Source: an uncultured Odoribacter sp. (GTDB lineage: Bacteria; Bacteroidota; Bacteroidia; Bacteroidales; Marinifilaceae). Taken from it: 64,000 nucleotides of DNA. The DNA lies in assembly GCA_910589025.1 (NCBI GenBank), contig CAJURM010000006.1, forward strand, positions 62,001-126,000, written 5' to 3'. Both the position numbers and the translations under genes were made by a program. Positions 43,500-53,463 of this stretch are shown piece after piece; the first letter of the stretch is position 1, and each line of letters opens with the position of its first letter. The notes under the pieces are model-generated. The model had not been told where the DNA came from. It did not search any database and saw only the letters and a list, made by a program, of their open reading frames with translations.

Positions 43500-44378
43500 T
43501 TATAATATATTGAAACTTTGTTCTTTTATTTTTTCGAGTTCATCTTTCATCCGAACCACCAATTTCTGGATATCGTGATCGTTGGCTTTGGACCCCATCG
43601 TGTTAATTTCCCGCCCGATTTCCTGGGCAATGAATCCGAGTTTCCGGCCAGGTGCCTCCTCTTTTTCCGCTGTTTCGATGAAATATTTGCAATGATTGGT
43701 CAATCGCACCTTCTCTTCCGTAATGTCCAATTTTTCCAAATAATAGATGATTTCCTGCTCTAAACGGTTTTGGTCAATATTCTGAATTTCATTCCATTCT
43801 TTCATTTTCTCAAGCAGGCGCTGGCGCACCCCTTCTATACGTCTGCCCTCATACTGGGGAACCTCCGAAGCAAACTCCTGAATCAGATCGATGCGATGTA
43901 AAATATCTTTTACTAGCACCCGTCCTTCCTGGATTCTGAACTGGTCAATCTGCTCCAGGGCTTTTTCAATCCCTGTTTTCAAGCGCTCCCACTCCCCTTC
44001 ATCCAGTTCTTCCGTTTTTTGTTTCAACGTCTCCGGAAACCGCATGACGGTCTGCAAAATTTCGTTGTTATTGGTTTCAACCCCCAACGAAGAGGCCACA
44101 TCCAGCATCTGTTTAAAATACTGCTCCACAACACCCTGATTGACAGAAACATCTTTATCCGTATCGGCATTGTCAAAATAGATGGTCATGTCTATTTTAC
44201 CCCGTTCCAGAAAATTCTTGATGATGTTCCGGATTTCCATCTCTTTTTCCTTATAAAGATTCGGCATCCTCAAACTGATATCAACTTGTTTGGAATTCAG
44301 GCTTTTGACTTCAACTATGATTTTTCTGTCTCCCGATTCAACAGTGGCTTTCCCGAAGCCGGTCATGGATTTTATCAT
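43500..44378 (-). CDS. YicC-family endoribonuclease
   Basis: 292 residues beginning IKSMTGFGKATVESG, the invariant N-terminus of the YicC family, and ending with the DUF1732 domain (LGFIAQEIGREINTMGSKAND). YicC proteins are RNA-processing enzymes in other bacteria. It is upstream of gmk, a pairing that is widely conserved. Confidence 0.93.
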   Translation of the reverse strand: MIKSMTGFGKATVESGDRKIIVEVKSLNSKQVDISLRMPNLYKEKEMEIRNIIKNFLERGKIDMTIYFDNADTDKDVSVNQGVVEQYFKQMLDVASSLGVETNNNEILQTVMRFPETLKQKTEELDEGEWERLKTGIEKALEQIDQFRIQEGRVLVKDILHRIDLIQEFASEVPQYEGRRIEGVRQRLLEKMKEWNEIQNIDQNRLEQEIIYYLEKLDITEEKVRLTNHCKYFIETAEKEEAPGRKLGFIAQEIGREINTMGSKANDHDIQKLVVRMKDELEKIKEQSFNIL

Positions 44379-44536
44379 CGTGCATTGTTTTTTATTTCCC
44401 GGTTACAAAAATAGCTTTTTTGAACAATAAATAACAGGATATCCCCTGTTTTATCGGGTACAGACTTTGCACAAGAACAACCTTCTGATTATTTTTGCCC
44501 GGAAGAACCGGATTTATAATTAAAAATAACGTATAC

Positions 44537-46648
44537 ATGAAAATCTATTGTTTACTATTATTAGGAAGTATGATAACATTCAGCTCCTGTGAAAAGAAGG
44601 CTAAAATCGTTTATCCCGAGACAGCCAAAGGCAACACTGTCGATACTTATTTCGGAGTTGAAGTTGCCGACCCTTACCGCTGGCTGGAAAATGACACATC
44701 GGCAGAAACGGCAGCCTGGGTAAAAGCCCAGAACGAAGTAACATTGAATTATTTAAAACAAATCCCCTTCCGGGCAACCCTAAAACAACAATTGACGGAA
44801 CTGACCAACTACGAAAAATACGGCTCACCGTTCAAAAAGCACGGTCGGTACTATTTCTTCAAAAACAACGGTTTACAAAACCAAAGTGTACTATATGTCC
44901 AGCATTCCCCGGAATCCGAGCCGGAAGTCCTGCTGGACCCGAACAAATTGTCGGAAGACGGGACTGTCGCTCTGGGAGGAATATATTTCTCAAACAACGG
45001 AAAATATATGGCTTACACCATTTCACGCAGCGGATCGGACTGGCAGGAAATCTATGTCCTGGATCTAACTACCGGCCGATTGCTGGATGATTGTATCCTC
45101 TGGGCTAAAATAACCGGCGCATCATGGCAGGGAGACGGCTTCTATTACAGCGCTTATGATGCTCCCAGCGACGGGAAAGAATACTCCAACGTGAATGAAA
45201 ACCATAAAATATATTACCACAAATTGGGAGAACCCCAGTCAAAAGACAAGCTGGTTTATCAGAATCCGGCACATCCCAAACGCTTTTACACGGCGGGAGT
45301 CAGTGAGAATGAAAAAGTATTGTTTATCTATGAATCGGGGGAGGGCCAAGGCAATGCGCTTTATCTAAAAGACTTGACAAAAAAGAATGCCCCCGTCGTT
45401 AAGGTCGCTGACGATATGGATTATTCTTACAGTCCGTTGGACGTATCGGGCAATCGGATTCTGTTTCTAACCAATTACGGCGCCCCGAAATATAAAATTA
45501 TGGAAGCTACGCTTTCCGCTCCGGCGTTAAAAAACTGGAAGGATTTGATTCCGGAATCCGATGCGGTATTGACAACGGTCGACATCATCGGAGGTAAATT
45601 AGTAGCCACGTATGAGAAAGACGCTTCCCATCATGCGTATGTATATGATATGAACGGGAAACAATTGCACGAAGTGAAATTACCCGCTTTAGGTTCCGTA
45701 AGTTTCAGCGGAGACAAAAAGGACAACGAGGCTTTTTACACCTTTACCTCTTTCACATTCCCCTCTTCCATTTACCGGTATGATATAGAAAACAATGCTT
45801 TCGAGCTGTATCGCGCGCCGGAAGTGAAATTCAATCCGGAGGATTATACAACCGAGCAAATCTTTTTTGAAAGCAAGGACGGTACCAAAGTTCCGATGTT
45901 CCTGACCTACAAAAAAGGATTGAAAAAAGACGGGAAGAATCCGGTATTATTGTATGGTTACGGCGGTTTCAATATCAGCCTGAATCCGGGATTTTCCACC
46001 ATGCGCCTGCCTTTTATGGAAAATGGAGGAATCTATGCACAGGTAAATCTGAGAGGCGGTGGCGAATACGGCAAAGAATGGCATGATGCCGGGACAAAAA
46101 TGCAGAAACAGAATGTTTTCGACGATTTTATTGCAGCAGCCGAATATTTAGTGAAAGATCAATATACCTGTCCGCAAAAGATTGCCATCATGGGTGGCTC
46201 CAATGGCGGTCTGCTGGTAGGGGCATGCCTGAACCAGCGCCCGGATTTATTTAAAGTCGCCATCCCCCAGGTAGGAGTTATGGACATGTTGCGCTATCAT
46301 AAATTCACAATCGGCTGGAACTGGGCAAGCGACTACGGTACAAGTGCGGACAACAAAAAAATGTTCGAGTATCTGAAAGCCTATTCTCCTCTGCATACAC
46401 TGAAACCCGGAACAGCTTATCCGGCTACATTAATTACGACTGCCGATCATGACGACCGGGTTGTACCTGCCCATTCATTCAAATATGCCGCCGCCCTGCA
46501 AGCAGCAAACGACGGCACAAACCCAACCCTTATCCGGATTGAAAGCAAAGCCGGACACGGAGCAGGAAAACCCATAAGCAAAGTCATTGATGAATATGCA
46601 GACACCTATGCTTTCATCATGCACCATCTGGACATGAAAATGAAATAA
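44537..46648 (+). CDS. Prolyl oligopeptidase (S9A), lipoprotein
   Basis: 703 residues from the ATG at 44537, chosen because it gives a lipoprotein signal (MKIYCLLLLGSMITFSSC) that the longer frame would bury. The N-terminal beta-propeller begins DTYFGVEVADPYRWLEND. The C-terminal hydrolase has the nucleophile in IMGGSNGGLLVGA, the Asp in TADHDDRVVPAHS and the His in KAGHGAGKP. It cleaves peptides after proline, here in the periplasm or at the outer membrane. Confidence 0.94.
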   Translation: MKIYCLLLLGSMITFSSCEKKAKIVYPETAKGNTVDTYFGVEVADPYRWLENDTSAETAAWVKAQNEVTLNYLKQIPFRATLKQQLTELTNYEKYGSPFKKHGRYYFFKNNGLQNQSVLYVQHSPESEPEVLLDPNKLSEDGTVALGGIYFSNNGKYMAYTISRSGSDWQEIYVLDLTTGRLLDDCILWAKITGASWQGDGFYYSAYDAPSDGKEYSNVNENHKIYYHKLGEPQSKDKLVYQNPAHPKRFYTAGVSENEKVLFIYESGEGQGNALYLKDLTKKNAPVVKVADDMDYSYSPLDVSGNRILFLTNYGAPKYKIMEATLSAPALKNWKDLIPESDAVLTTVDIIGGKLVATYEKDASHHAYVYDMNGKQLHEVKLPALGSVSFSGDKKDNEAFYTFTSFTFPSSIYRYDIENNAFELYRAPEVKFNPEDYTTEQIFFESKDGTKVPMFLTYKKGLKKDGKNPVLLYGYGGFNISLNPGFSTMRLPFMENGGIYAQVNLRGGGEYGKEWHDAGTKMQKQNVFDDFIAAAEYLVKDQYTCPQKIAIMGGSNGGLLVGACLNQRPDLFKVAIPQVGVMDMLRYHKFTIGWNWASDYGTSADNKKMFEYLKAYSPLHTLKPGTAYPATLITTADHDDRVVPAHSFKYAAALQAANDGTNPTLIRIESKAGHGAGKPISKVIDEYADTYAFIMHHLDMKMK

Positions 46649-46754
46649 AATAACCAAAACAAAATGCCTGCATACACGGTCCGTTACGTAAAATAAAAAT
46701 CACTATCTTTACGACCCGAATAATTTAAACTTGTTGGAAAACCTGGAATGATAT

Positions 46755-48542
46755 ATGGAAAACATCCGAAATTTTTGCATTATAGCTCATATTGACCACG
46801 GGAAAAGTACGCTGGCAGACCGTTTGCTCGAATATACAGGAACGGTCACCGGGAAAGATTTGCAGGCACAGGTACTGGACGACATGGACCTGGAACGGGA
46901 GAGAGGAATCACGATCAAGAGCCATGCCATACAAATGGATTATGTACATGAAGGGAAAAAATATGTACTCAATCTGATTGACACCCCGGGACATGTGGAC
47001 TTTTCCTACGAGGTGTCCCGTTCCATTGCCGCCTGTGAAGGAGCGCTGCTGATTGTGGATGCCACCCAGGGAATACAGGCCCAGACCATTTCCAACCTGT
47101 ATCTGGCAGTTGAAAATAACCTGGAAATCATTCCGGTATTAAACAAAATGGACATGCCCAACGCCATGCCCGAAGAGGTCAAAGACCAAATCATAGAATT
47201 AATCGGATGTAAACGGGAGGAGATCATTGAAGCCAGCGGAAAAACCGGACTTGGCGTGGAAGAAATATTACATGCCATCGTAAAGCGCATCCCACATCCG
47301 GAAGGGTTTCCCAACCAACCTTTACAAGCCTTGATATTCGACTCGGAGTTTAACTCTTTCCGGGGAATTATCACCTATTGCCGTATTATCAACGGAAGTT
47401 TGAAAACAGGTGATTTGGTGAAATTTGTCAATACGGGAAAAGAGTATATGGCGGACGAAATCGGCGTGTTGAGACTCAAGCCGGAACCACGTCAGGAATT
47501 AAAAACAGGCGATGTAGGGTATATCATTTCCGGCATCAAAACTTCTTCAGAAGTGAAAGTCGGCGATACAATAACTCATGTAAACGAGCCTTGCGACGTG
47601 GCAATTGACGGATTTGAAGAGGTAAAGCCAATGGTGTTCGCAGGTATATACCCCATAGAATCGGAAGATTATGAAGACTTGCGCGCATCCATTGAAAAAT
47701 TACAATTGAATGATGCTTCTCTGACATTTGAACCGGAATCATCAGCGGCATTGGGCTTCGGCTTCCGTTGCGGTTTCCTGGGTATGCTCCACATGGAAAT
47801 CATTCAGGAGCGTCTGGACCGCGAATTCAACATGAACGTGATTACGACGGTTCCGAACGTCATGTATATTGCCCATACCACCAAGGGCGAAAGCTACGAA
47901 ATGCATAATCCCTCCGACATGCCCGCGGCTTCCGCGCTAGATTATATTGAAGAACCTTTTATTCGGGCACAGATTATCACTCCTGCCGACTACATCGGCC
48001 CCATTATGACACTTTGTCTGGGGAAAAGAGGCATTTTGATAAATCAACAATACCACACGGGAAACCGTATTGAGATCACCTACGAAATGCCTTTGGGAGA
48101 GATTGTGTTCGATTTCTATGACAAATTGAAGAGCATCACCAAAGGTTACGCCTCTTTCGACTATTATCAGATTGGCTACCGCCGGGCGAACTTAGTCAAA
48201 CTGGACATCCTATTGAACGGCGAGTCGGTAGATGCCTTGTCTGCATTGATTCATTTTGACAATGCCTATAATTTCGGACGGCGGATTTGCGAAAAACTGA
48301 AAGAACTGATTCCCCGTCAGCAATTCGATATTGCCGTACAGGCAGCCATCGGAGCCAAAGTTATTGCCCGGGAAACCATCAAGGCCGTGCGTAAAGATGT
48401 AACAGCCAAATGTTACGGCGGCGACATCTCCCGCAAACGCAAATTGCTGGAAAAACAAAAGAAAGGGAAGAAACGGATGAAACAGATCGGAAACGTGGAA
48501 GTCCCGCAGAAAGCCTTCCTGGCGGTATTGAAATTAGATTAA
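46755..48542 (+). CDS. lepA: Elongation factor 4 (LepA)
   Basis: 595 residues. It is a ribosome-binding GTPase that back-translocates or remodels stalled ribosomes. The G1 motif is [15 protein letters not shown]2/G3 are ERGITIKSH and [12 protein letters not shown], and G4 is NKMDMPNA. The C-terminal LepA-specific domain ends with [20 protein letters not shown]. Upstream TATCTTTAC near 46702 is promoter-like. Confidence 0.97.
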   Translation: MENIRNFCIIAHIDHGKSTLADRLLEYTGTVTGKDLQAQVLDDMDLERERGITIKSHAIQMDYVHEGKKYVLNLIDTPGHVDFSYEVSRSIAACEGALLIVDATQGIQAQTISNLYLAVENNLEIIPVLNKMDMPNAMPEEVKDQIIELIGCKREEIIEASGKTGLGVEEILHAIVKRIPHPEGFPNQPLQALIFDSEFNSFRGIITYCRIINGSLKTGDLVKFVNTGKEYMADEIGVLRLKPEPRQELKTGDVGYIISGIKTSSEVKVGDTITHVNEPCDVAIDGFEEVKPMVFAGIYPIESEDYEDLRASIEKLQLNDASLTFEPESSAALGFGFRCGFLGMLHMEIIQERLDREFNMNVITTVPNVMYIAHTTKGESYEMHNPSDMPAASALDYIEEPFIRAQIITPADYIGPIMTLCLGKRGILINQQYHTGNRIEITYEMPLGEIVFDFYDKLKSITKGYASFDYYQIGYRRANLVKLDILLNGESVDALSALIHFDNAYNFGRRICEKLKELIPRQQFDIAVQAAIGAKVIARETIKAVRKDVTAKCYGGDISRKRKLLEKQKKGKKRMKQIGNVEVPQKAFLAVLKLD

Positions 48543-48551
48543 AAAGCAGAG

Positions 48552-48577
48552 AAGTGGAGAAAAATATTTCTCCACTT
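48552..48577 (+). terminator. Hairpin after lepA
   Basis: Perfect eleven-base arms AAGTGGAGAAA and TTTCTCCACTT, ten bases after the lepA stop. No T run follows, so it may work as an RNA-stability or Rho-type end rather than a strong terminator. Confidence 0.5.
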
Positions 48578-48651
48578 CCCCCTATCTCCCCCTTTTCAAC
48601 CCTTCCAACTTTTTTGTATCTTTGTTTCTGTAACTTAATTCCCTGTCGTTT

Positions 48652-50205
48652 ATGAACGAAAAAAAATATCCCATCGGCATCCAGAATTTTGAAAAACTCC
48701 GTATAGGCGGCTATACTTATGTAGACAAAACGGCATTGGTCTATAAACTGGTCGATAGCGGGAGTTACTATTTTCTAAGCCGTCCCCGGCGTTTCGGGAA
48801 GAGTTTGCTTCTCTCCACGATAGAGGCTTATTTACAGGGGAAACGGAAATTGTTCGAGGGTTTGGCGCTTGAGAAGTTGGAAACGGCATGGACGAAGCAC
48901 CCCATCCTGCATCTGGATTTGAATACCGAAAAATATACGACACCGGAGGCATTGACAAACAAATTGAACATTACTTTGTCTAATTGGGAGAAGCTATACG
49001 GAAGTGTCGATTACGAAAACACTCTGTCTTCCCGGTTTGAAGGAATCATCCAACGCGCGTGTGAACAAACGGGGGAACGGGTGGTGATATTGGTCGATGA
49101 ATATGACAAACCGATGCTACAGGCCATTGGCCGCCCGGATTTGCAGGAGTCTTACCGCAATACATTAAAAGCCTTTTACGGTGCCTTGAAATCAAAAGAC
49201 GGTTACATCAAATTTGCGATGCTGACGGGCGTGACGAAATTCGGCAAAGTAAGTGTGTTCAGTGACCTCAATAATTTGCAGGATATATCGATGTGGGACC
49301 GTTATGCGGATATTTGCGGAGTCAGCGAAAAGGAGCTGCTTTCTTATTTTGATGACGACATCCGCGCCTTGGGGGAGGCTAACGGCATGAGTTATGAAGA
49401 GACGTTTGCCAAACTGCGTGAAAACTACAACGGCTACCATTTTTGTGAGAATTGCATCGGAGTTTATAATCCTTTTAGTCTGCTCAACACTTTTGCCCAG
49501 CGGAGTTTCCGCAGTTATTGGTTTGAGACGGGTACCCCGACCTATCTGGTGGAGTTACTGCAAATGCACCACTACGACCTGGAGAGCCTGACGCATGAGG
49601 AGACCACAGCGGAAGTGCTGAACAGTGTGGATTCGGCTTCCACGGACCCCATTCCGGTGATCTACCAGAGCGGTTATCTGACAATAAAAGGGTATGACAA
49701 AGAGTTTGAAATGTATTCTTTAGGGTTTCCAAACCGGGAGGTGGAAGAGGGCTTTGTGAAGTTCCTGATGCCCTTCTATACGAATGTAAGTGAGCGTAAG
49801 ACGGGTTTTGAGATACAGAAATTTGTTTGCGATGTGGAGGCGGGGAATATCGATGCCTTTTTGCGTCGTTTGCAGAGTTTGTTTGCCGACACATCCTATG
49901 AGCAGATAAAACGCGACCAGGAGGTTCACTACCAGAATGTACTTTTCATCGTCTTCAGGTTGATGGGCTTTCACGTCAAGGCGGAGTACCACACCAGCAA
50001 CGGTCGCATCGATTTGGTATTGCAGACGGATAAATATGTTTACGTCATGGAATTTAAGTTGGACGGTACGGCGGAAGAGGCCTTGCAGCAGATACGCGAC
50101 AAGGGGTATGCCTTGCCTTTCGCATCGGATGCGCGCCGGGTGTTCAAAATAGGTGTTAATTTCTCCTCTGAAACCCGCAATATCGAACGCTGGATTATCG
50201 AATAA
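48652..50205 (+). CDS. AAA-ATPase with C-terminal PD-(D/E)XK nuclease (AAA-ATPase_like / DUF1703)
   Basis: 517 residues. The N-terminus GIQNFEKLRIGGYTYVDKTALVYKLV leads to Walker A in SRPRRFGKSLLLSTI and Walker B in VVILVDEYDKPM. The C-terminal nuclease domain has GRIDLVLQTDKYVYVMEFKLDG. This family occurs in many scattered, near-identical copies in Bacteroidetes genomes and is suspected of selfish or defence behaviour. A TATCTTTG -7 box lies at 48617-48624. It stands alone between lepA and the amidohydrolase. Confidence 0.88.
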   Translation: MNEKKYPIGIQNFEKLRIGGYTYVDKTALVYKLVDSGSYYFLSRPRRFGKSLLLSTIEAYLQGKRKLFEGLALEKLETAWTKHPILHLDLNTEKYTTPEALTNKLNITLSNWEKLYGSVDYENTLSSRFEGIIQRACEQTGERVVILVDEYDKPMLQAIGRPDLQESYRNTLKAFYGALKSKDGYIKFAMLTGVTKFGKVSVFSDLNNLQDISMWDRYADICGVSEKELLSYFDDDIRALGEANGMSYEETFAKLRENYNGYHFCENCIGVYNPFSLLNTFAQRSFRSYWFETGTPTYLVELLQMHHYDLESLTHEETTAEVLNSVDSASTDPIPVIYQSGYLTIKGYDKEFEMYSLGFPNREVEEGFVKFLMPFYTNVSERKTGFEIQKFVCDVEAGNIDAFLRRLQSLFADTSYEQIKRDQEVHYQNVLFIVFRLMGFHVKAEYHTSNGRIDLVLQTDKYVYVMEFKLDGTAEEALQQIRDKGYALPFASDARRVFKIGVNFSSETRNIERWIIE

Positions 50206-50218
50206 TTTTATAAACGGA

Positions 50219-51526
50219 ATGAATTCAAAAACCATTTGTAACGCCCGTATTCTGACTATGAATGACGGGATGGAGGTCATTAAAAACGGTTTCATCCGGA
50301 TTAAAAACGGGAAGATTGAAGCGATTGGAGAAATGAATACCTTTCAAATTCAGGATACCAGCGAATGTGTGGAGGACATGAGCGGGATGCTGATTATGCC
50401 CGGCTTTGTCAATACGCACACACACGTACCCATGACTTTGTTACGGGGATATGCCAACGATTTACCTTTACACCAATGGCTGACGGAATATATTTTTCCT
50501 GCAGAAGCCCGGCTGATCACGCGGGAACATGTCAGAATAGCAACCCGCTTGGCTCTCGTGGAAATGATTAAATCGGGGACAACCTGTTTCAACGACATGT
50601 ACTTCTTTGAGGACGTGATTGCCGAAGAAGCGAAGCTCGCCGGAATCCGGGGAGTAATGAATGAATCACTGATAGATTTCCCCACAGCCAGTTTCAAATC
50701 AGTGGATGAAGGACTGGCATTGAGCGAAGAGTTGATCCGGACCTGGCGGGGAGATGCCATTATCCATCCTTCCGTAACGGTCCATGCCCCCTACACTTGC
50801 TCAAAAGAAACCCTGCAAAAAGCAAAGCGTCTGGCAGACAAAGAATCCGCCTTGTTACAAATACACGTGGCAGAAACCCGCAAAGAAGTCGAAGACATAA
50901 AAGCACAAACGGGTATGCCTCCTGCGGAATACCTTCATTCCATCGGAATCCTGGACCGGAATGTCATTGCAGCCCACTGCGTCTGGCTAAACGAAAAAGA
51001 AGTGCAGCTGATGGCTAAAACCGGAACATCCATAGGACACTGTCCTAAAAGTAATCTGAAATTGGCCAGCGGGATAGCTGACACGGATACTTACATGAAA
51101 GCGGGAATCATCGTAGGCATCGGCACTGACGGCGTTGCCAGCAACAACACGCTGGATATGGTGGAAGAAATGCGGTTCGCCGCATTATTGCCCAAATCAT
51201 TACATTACAATCCGGAGGCGGTAAATGCGGCAACGGCATTGCGCATGGCAACCATCAACGGGGCAAAAGCCCTGGGGCTGGGAGAACGTACCGGCTCATT
51301 GGAAGCAGGAAAAAGTGCCGACCTCATAGTTGTAAACCTAAACGCAAGCAACATACAACCGGTGTATGATGAATATTCGGCAGTGGTGTATGCCATGAAC
51401 AGCAAAAACATCCGTTCCTCTATGGTAAACGGCGAGTGGATCATGCGCAACAGAGAAGTTCTTCACATCAACAAAGAACAGGCGATTGAAAATTTGAAAA
51501 GCATCACTGTAAAAAATAACGAATAA
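50219..51526 (+). CDS. Amidohydrolase, 5'-methylthioadenosine/S-adenosylhomocysteine deaminase type
   Basis: 435 residues from the ATG at 50219; the longer frame runs into the preceding gene. The metal site is MPGFVNTHTHVPMTLLRGYA, with a later His in QIHVAETRKEVED, HCVWLNEKE and the Asp of GIGTDGVASNN. The ISGHCPKSN-like motif (SIGHCPKSNLKLASG) points to MTA/SAH deaminases. Position next to polyamine genes fits MTA salvage, since aminopropyl transfer releases MTA. Confidence 0.88.
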   Translation: MNSKTICNARILTMNDGMEVIKNGFIRIKNGKIEAIGEMNTFQIQDTSECVEDMSGMLIMPGFVNTHTHVPMTLLRGYANDLPLHQWLTEYIFPAEARLITREHVRIATRLALVEMIKSGTTCFNDMYFFEDVIAEEAKLAGIRGVMNESLIDFPTASFKSVDEGLALSEELIRTWRGDAIIHPSVTVHAPYTCSKETLQKAKRLADKESALLQIHVAETRKEVEDIKAQTGMPPAEYLHSIGILDRNVIAAHCVWLNEKEVQLMAKTGTSIGHCPKSNLKLASGIADTDTYMKAGIIVGIGTDGVASNNTLDMVEEMRFAALLPKSLHYNPEAVNAATALRMATINGAKALGLGERTGSLEAGKSADLIVVNLNASNIQPVYDEYSAVVYAMNSKNIRSSMVNGEWIMRNREVLHINKEQAIENLKSITVKNNE

Positions 51527-51530
51527 AATT

Positions 51531-51538
51531 TATTTTTG
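51531..51538 (+). promoter_or_regulatory. -7 box upstream of the DUF3078 gene
   Basis: TATTTTTG matches TAnnTTTG, 24 bases before the ATG and just after the preceding stop. Confidence 0.45.
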
Positions 51539-51561
51539 CGCAAATAATTAAATAAACAGCT

Positions 51562-52440
51562 ATGAAAAAATCAATAATTCTTGGTGTGATACTGAGTGTG
51601 TTATCTTTGTGTGTGTATGGTGAAGAAGAAGTAAAAAAAGATTCCAGTTGGACGCTGGGGGGAATGGCTGCGCTGAATCTGTCCCAAATCAATCTGAGCA
51701 ATTGGGCCGCCGGAGGTGAAAATGCCATAGGGTTTGATGTCTCATTTGCTTACAGCGCAGACTACAAGAAAAACAAACACCTTTGGCAGAACCGTCTGGA
51801 ACTGGCCTACGGTCTGAACAAAACAGAAACTGACGGGAGCAAAAAAACAAACGACAAAATTTACTTTTCATCCACCTACGGGTATGAATTGGCTAAAAAC
51901 CTATACTTCAGTAGCATGGTGAATTTCAACTCCCAGTTTGCCAAAGGATACGACTACAAGGCGGAACCGAAGGAACTGATTTCGCGTTTCATGTCTCCGG
52001 GCTACCTGATGGGGGGTGTCGGTTTGACGTGGAACCCTAAAAAATATTTTACGGCTACTTTTTCAGCACTTTCCTGGAGAGGAACATTTGTTACCAGCGA
52101 TGAACTTTCCGAACAGGGAGCATACGGCGTTACACCCGGAAAGCACTTGTTTTCAGAAATGGGTGGTAACCTGAAACTCGAAGTAAATTACGAATTTTTG
52201 AAAAACATGACCATTTACTCCCGTGCCGATTTCTTTTCCAACTATCTGGAAGACGCCAAAAATGTGGACGTACGCTGGGATGTGATGCTGAACATGAAAG
52301 TAAACAAATGGTTTTCGGCCAACATCTCAACTAACATGATTTACGACAACGACACGAAAATTGCACAGAAAGACGGCACGAAAGGTCCCCGTCTGCAATT
52401 CAAAGAAGTATTGGGCGTAGGATTTCAAGTCAACTTTTAA
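51562..52440 (+). CDS. DUF3078 exported protein
   Basis: 292 residues with a signal peptide (MKKSIILGVILSVLSLCVYG). The start of the mature part, WTLGGMAALNLSQINLSNWAAGGENA, is the family hallmark, and the rest shows regular amphipathic strands ending in GVGFQVNF with a terminal Phe, typical of an outer-membrane beta-barrel. Function unknown. Confidence 0.85.
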   Translation: MKKSIILGVILSVLSLCVYGEEEVKKDSSWTLGGMAALNLSQINLSNWAAGGENAIGFDVSFAYSADYKKNKHLWQNRLELAYGLNKTETDGSKKTNDKIYFSSTYGYELAKNLYFSSMVNFNSQFAKGYDYKAEPKELISRFMSPGYLMGGVGLTWNPKKYFTATFSALSWRGTFVTSDELSEQGAYGVTPGKHLFSEMGGNLKLEVNYEFLKNMTIYSRADFFSNYLEDAKNVDVRWDVMLNMKVNKWFSANISTNMIYDNDTKIAQKDGTKGPRLQFKEVLGVGFQVNF

Positions 52441-52481
52441 GCCCTCCCGTATCTGATATTTTTTAATTCGGCGAAATAGTA

Positions 52482-52489
52482 TAGTTTTG
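52482..52489 (+). promoter_or_regulatory. -7 box of speB promoter
   Basis: TAGTTTTG, 62 bases before the agmatinase ATG, matches TAnnTTTG. Confidence 0.5.
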
Positions 52490-52551
52490 TGAATTAGTTC
52501 GTAGACAACAGACGAAACCGACCACAAGGCTGAAACAATAAAAAAGGAAGT

Positions 52552-53406
52552 ATGGAAAAACTGAATTACGGAGGCTTGGAAGAGGAGTTTACCGATTACG
52601 AAAATGCAAAAATCGTTGTGTTGCCTGTTCCTTACGACGGAACAAGCACGTGGCTTAAAGGTGCGGACAAGGGGCCCGAAGCCATTTTGGAAGCATCCGC
52701 CAATATGGAGCTATACGATATAGAAACAGACTCCGAAGTGTATACAAAAGGGATTGCGACACTGGACCCAGTGACGGAAAACGCTTCGCCCGAAGCAATG
52801 TCTGACGCGGTGGAAATGAAAGTCGATGCCCTGTTGAACGACAAGAAATTTCCGGTGATTTTAGGTGGCGAACACTCCGTCAGTATCGGTGCTTTCCGGG
52901 CTTTTGCCAAACACTACGAAAACTATTCCGTTTTGCAACTCGATGCCCATTCGGACATGCGAGACTCTTATGAAGGCTCAGACCACAACCACGCCTGTGT
53001 GATGGCTCGCGCCAAAGAAATGGCAACGGTGGCACAGGTCGGCATACGCAGCTCCTGCATCGAGGAAAAACACAACATCGAGCCCGACCGCATTTTTTAT
53101 GCCCACGAAATCAAAGAATCATCCAACTGGATGTATGACGTTTCGGAAAAGCTGAATGACAACGTATACATCACCATCGACCTGGATGTGTTTGACCCGG
53201 CGTATATGCCTTCCACCGGCACACCCGAACCGGACGGCATGAACTACCGGGAAGTCATTAATTTCCTGAAACTAATTAACGAACGCCACAATATCATCGG
53301 GCTGGATGTGGTGGAACTCTGTCCGAACGACATCAACAAAGCCCCCGATTTTCTTGCTTCCAAACTGATCTATCAGATTCTGAGCATGAAATTCAACAAC
53401 GCATAA
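52552..53406 (+). CDS. speB: Agmatinase (ureohydrolase)
   Basis: 284 residues. It hydrolyses agmatine to putrescine and urea. The manganese-binding motifs are GGEHSVSIG, LQLDAHSDMRDSYEG and ITIDLDVFDPAYMPSTGTPEP. With arginine decarboxylase in the same window this gives arginine to putrescine. It precedes the deoxyhypusine-synthase-like gene by 57 bases, so the two are probably co-transcribed. Confidence 0.93.
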   Translation: MEKLNYGGLEEEFTDYENAKIVVLPVPYDGTSTWLKGADKGPEAILEASANMELYDIETDSEVYTKGIATLDPVTENASPEAMSDAVEMKVDALLNDKKFPVILGGEHSVSIGAFRAFAKHYENYSVLQLDAHSDMRDSYEGSDHNHACVMARAKEMATVAQVGIRSSCIEEKHNIEPDRIFYAHEIKESSNWMYDVSEKLNDNVYITIDLDVFDPAYMPSTGTPEPDGMNYREVINFLKLINERHNIIGLDVVELCPNDINKAPDFLASKLIYQILSMKFNNA

Positions 53407-53463
53407 ACTGAATTGAGTCAGTAAGGTCCTCATAATTGTACCTTACATCGTTTAAATATAAAA

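Noticed and set aside
48652..50205. Insertion sequence transposase
   Set aside because: The protein is an AAA-ATPase with a PD-(D/E)XK end; there are no terminal inverted repeats or target duplications visible around it.
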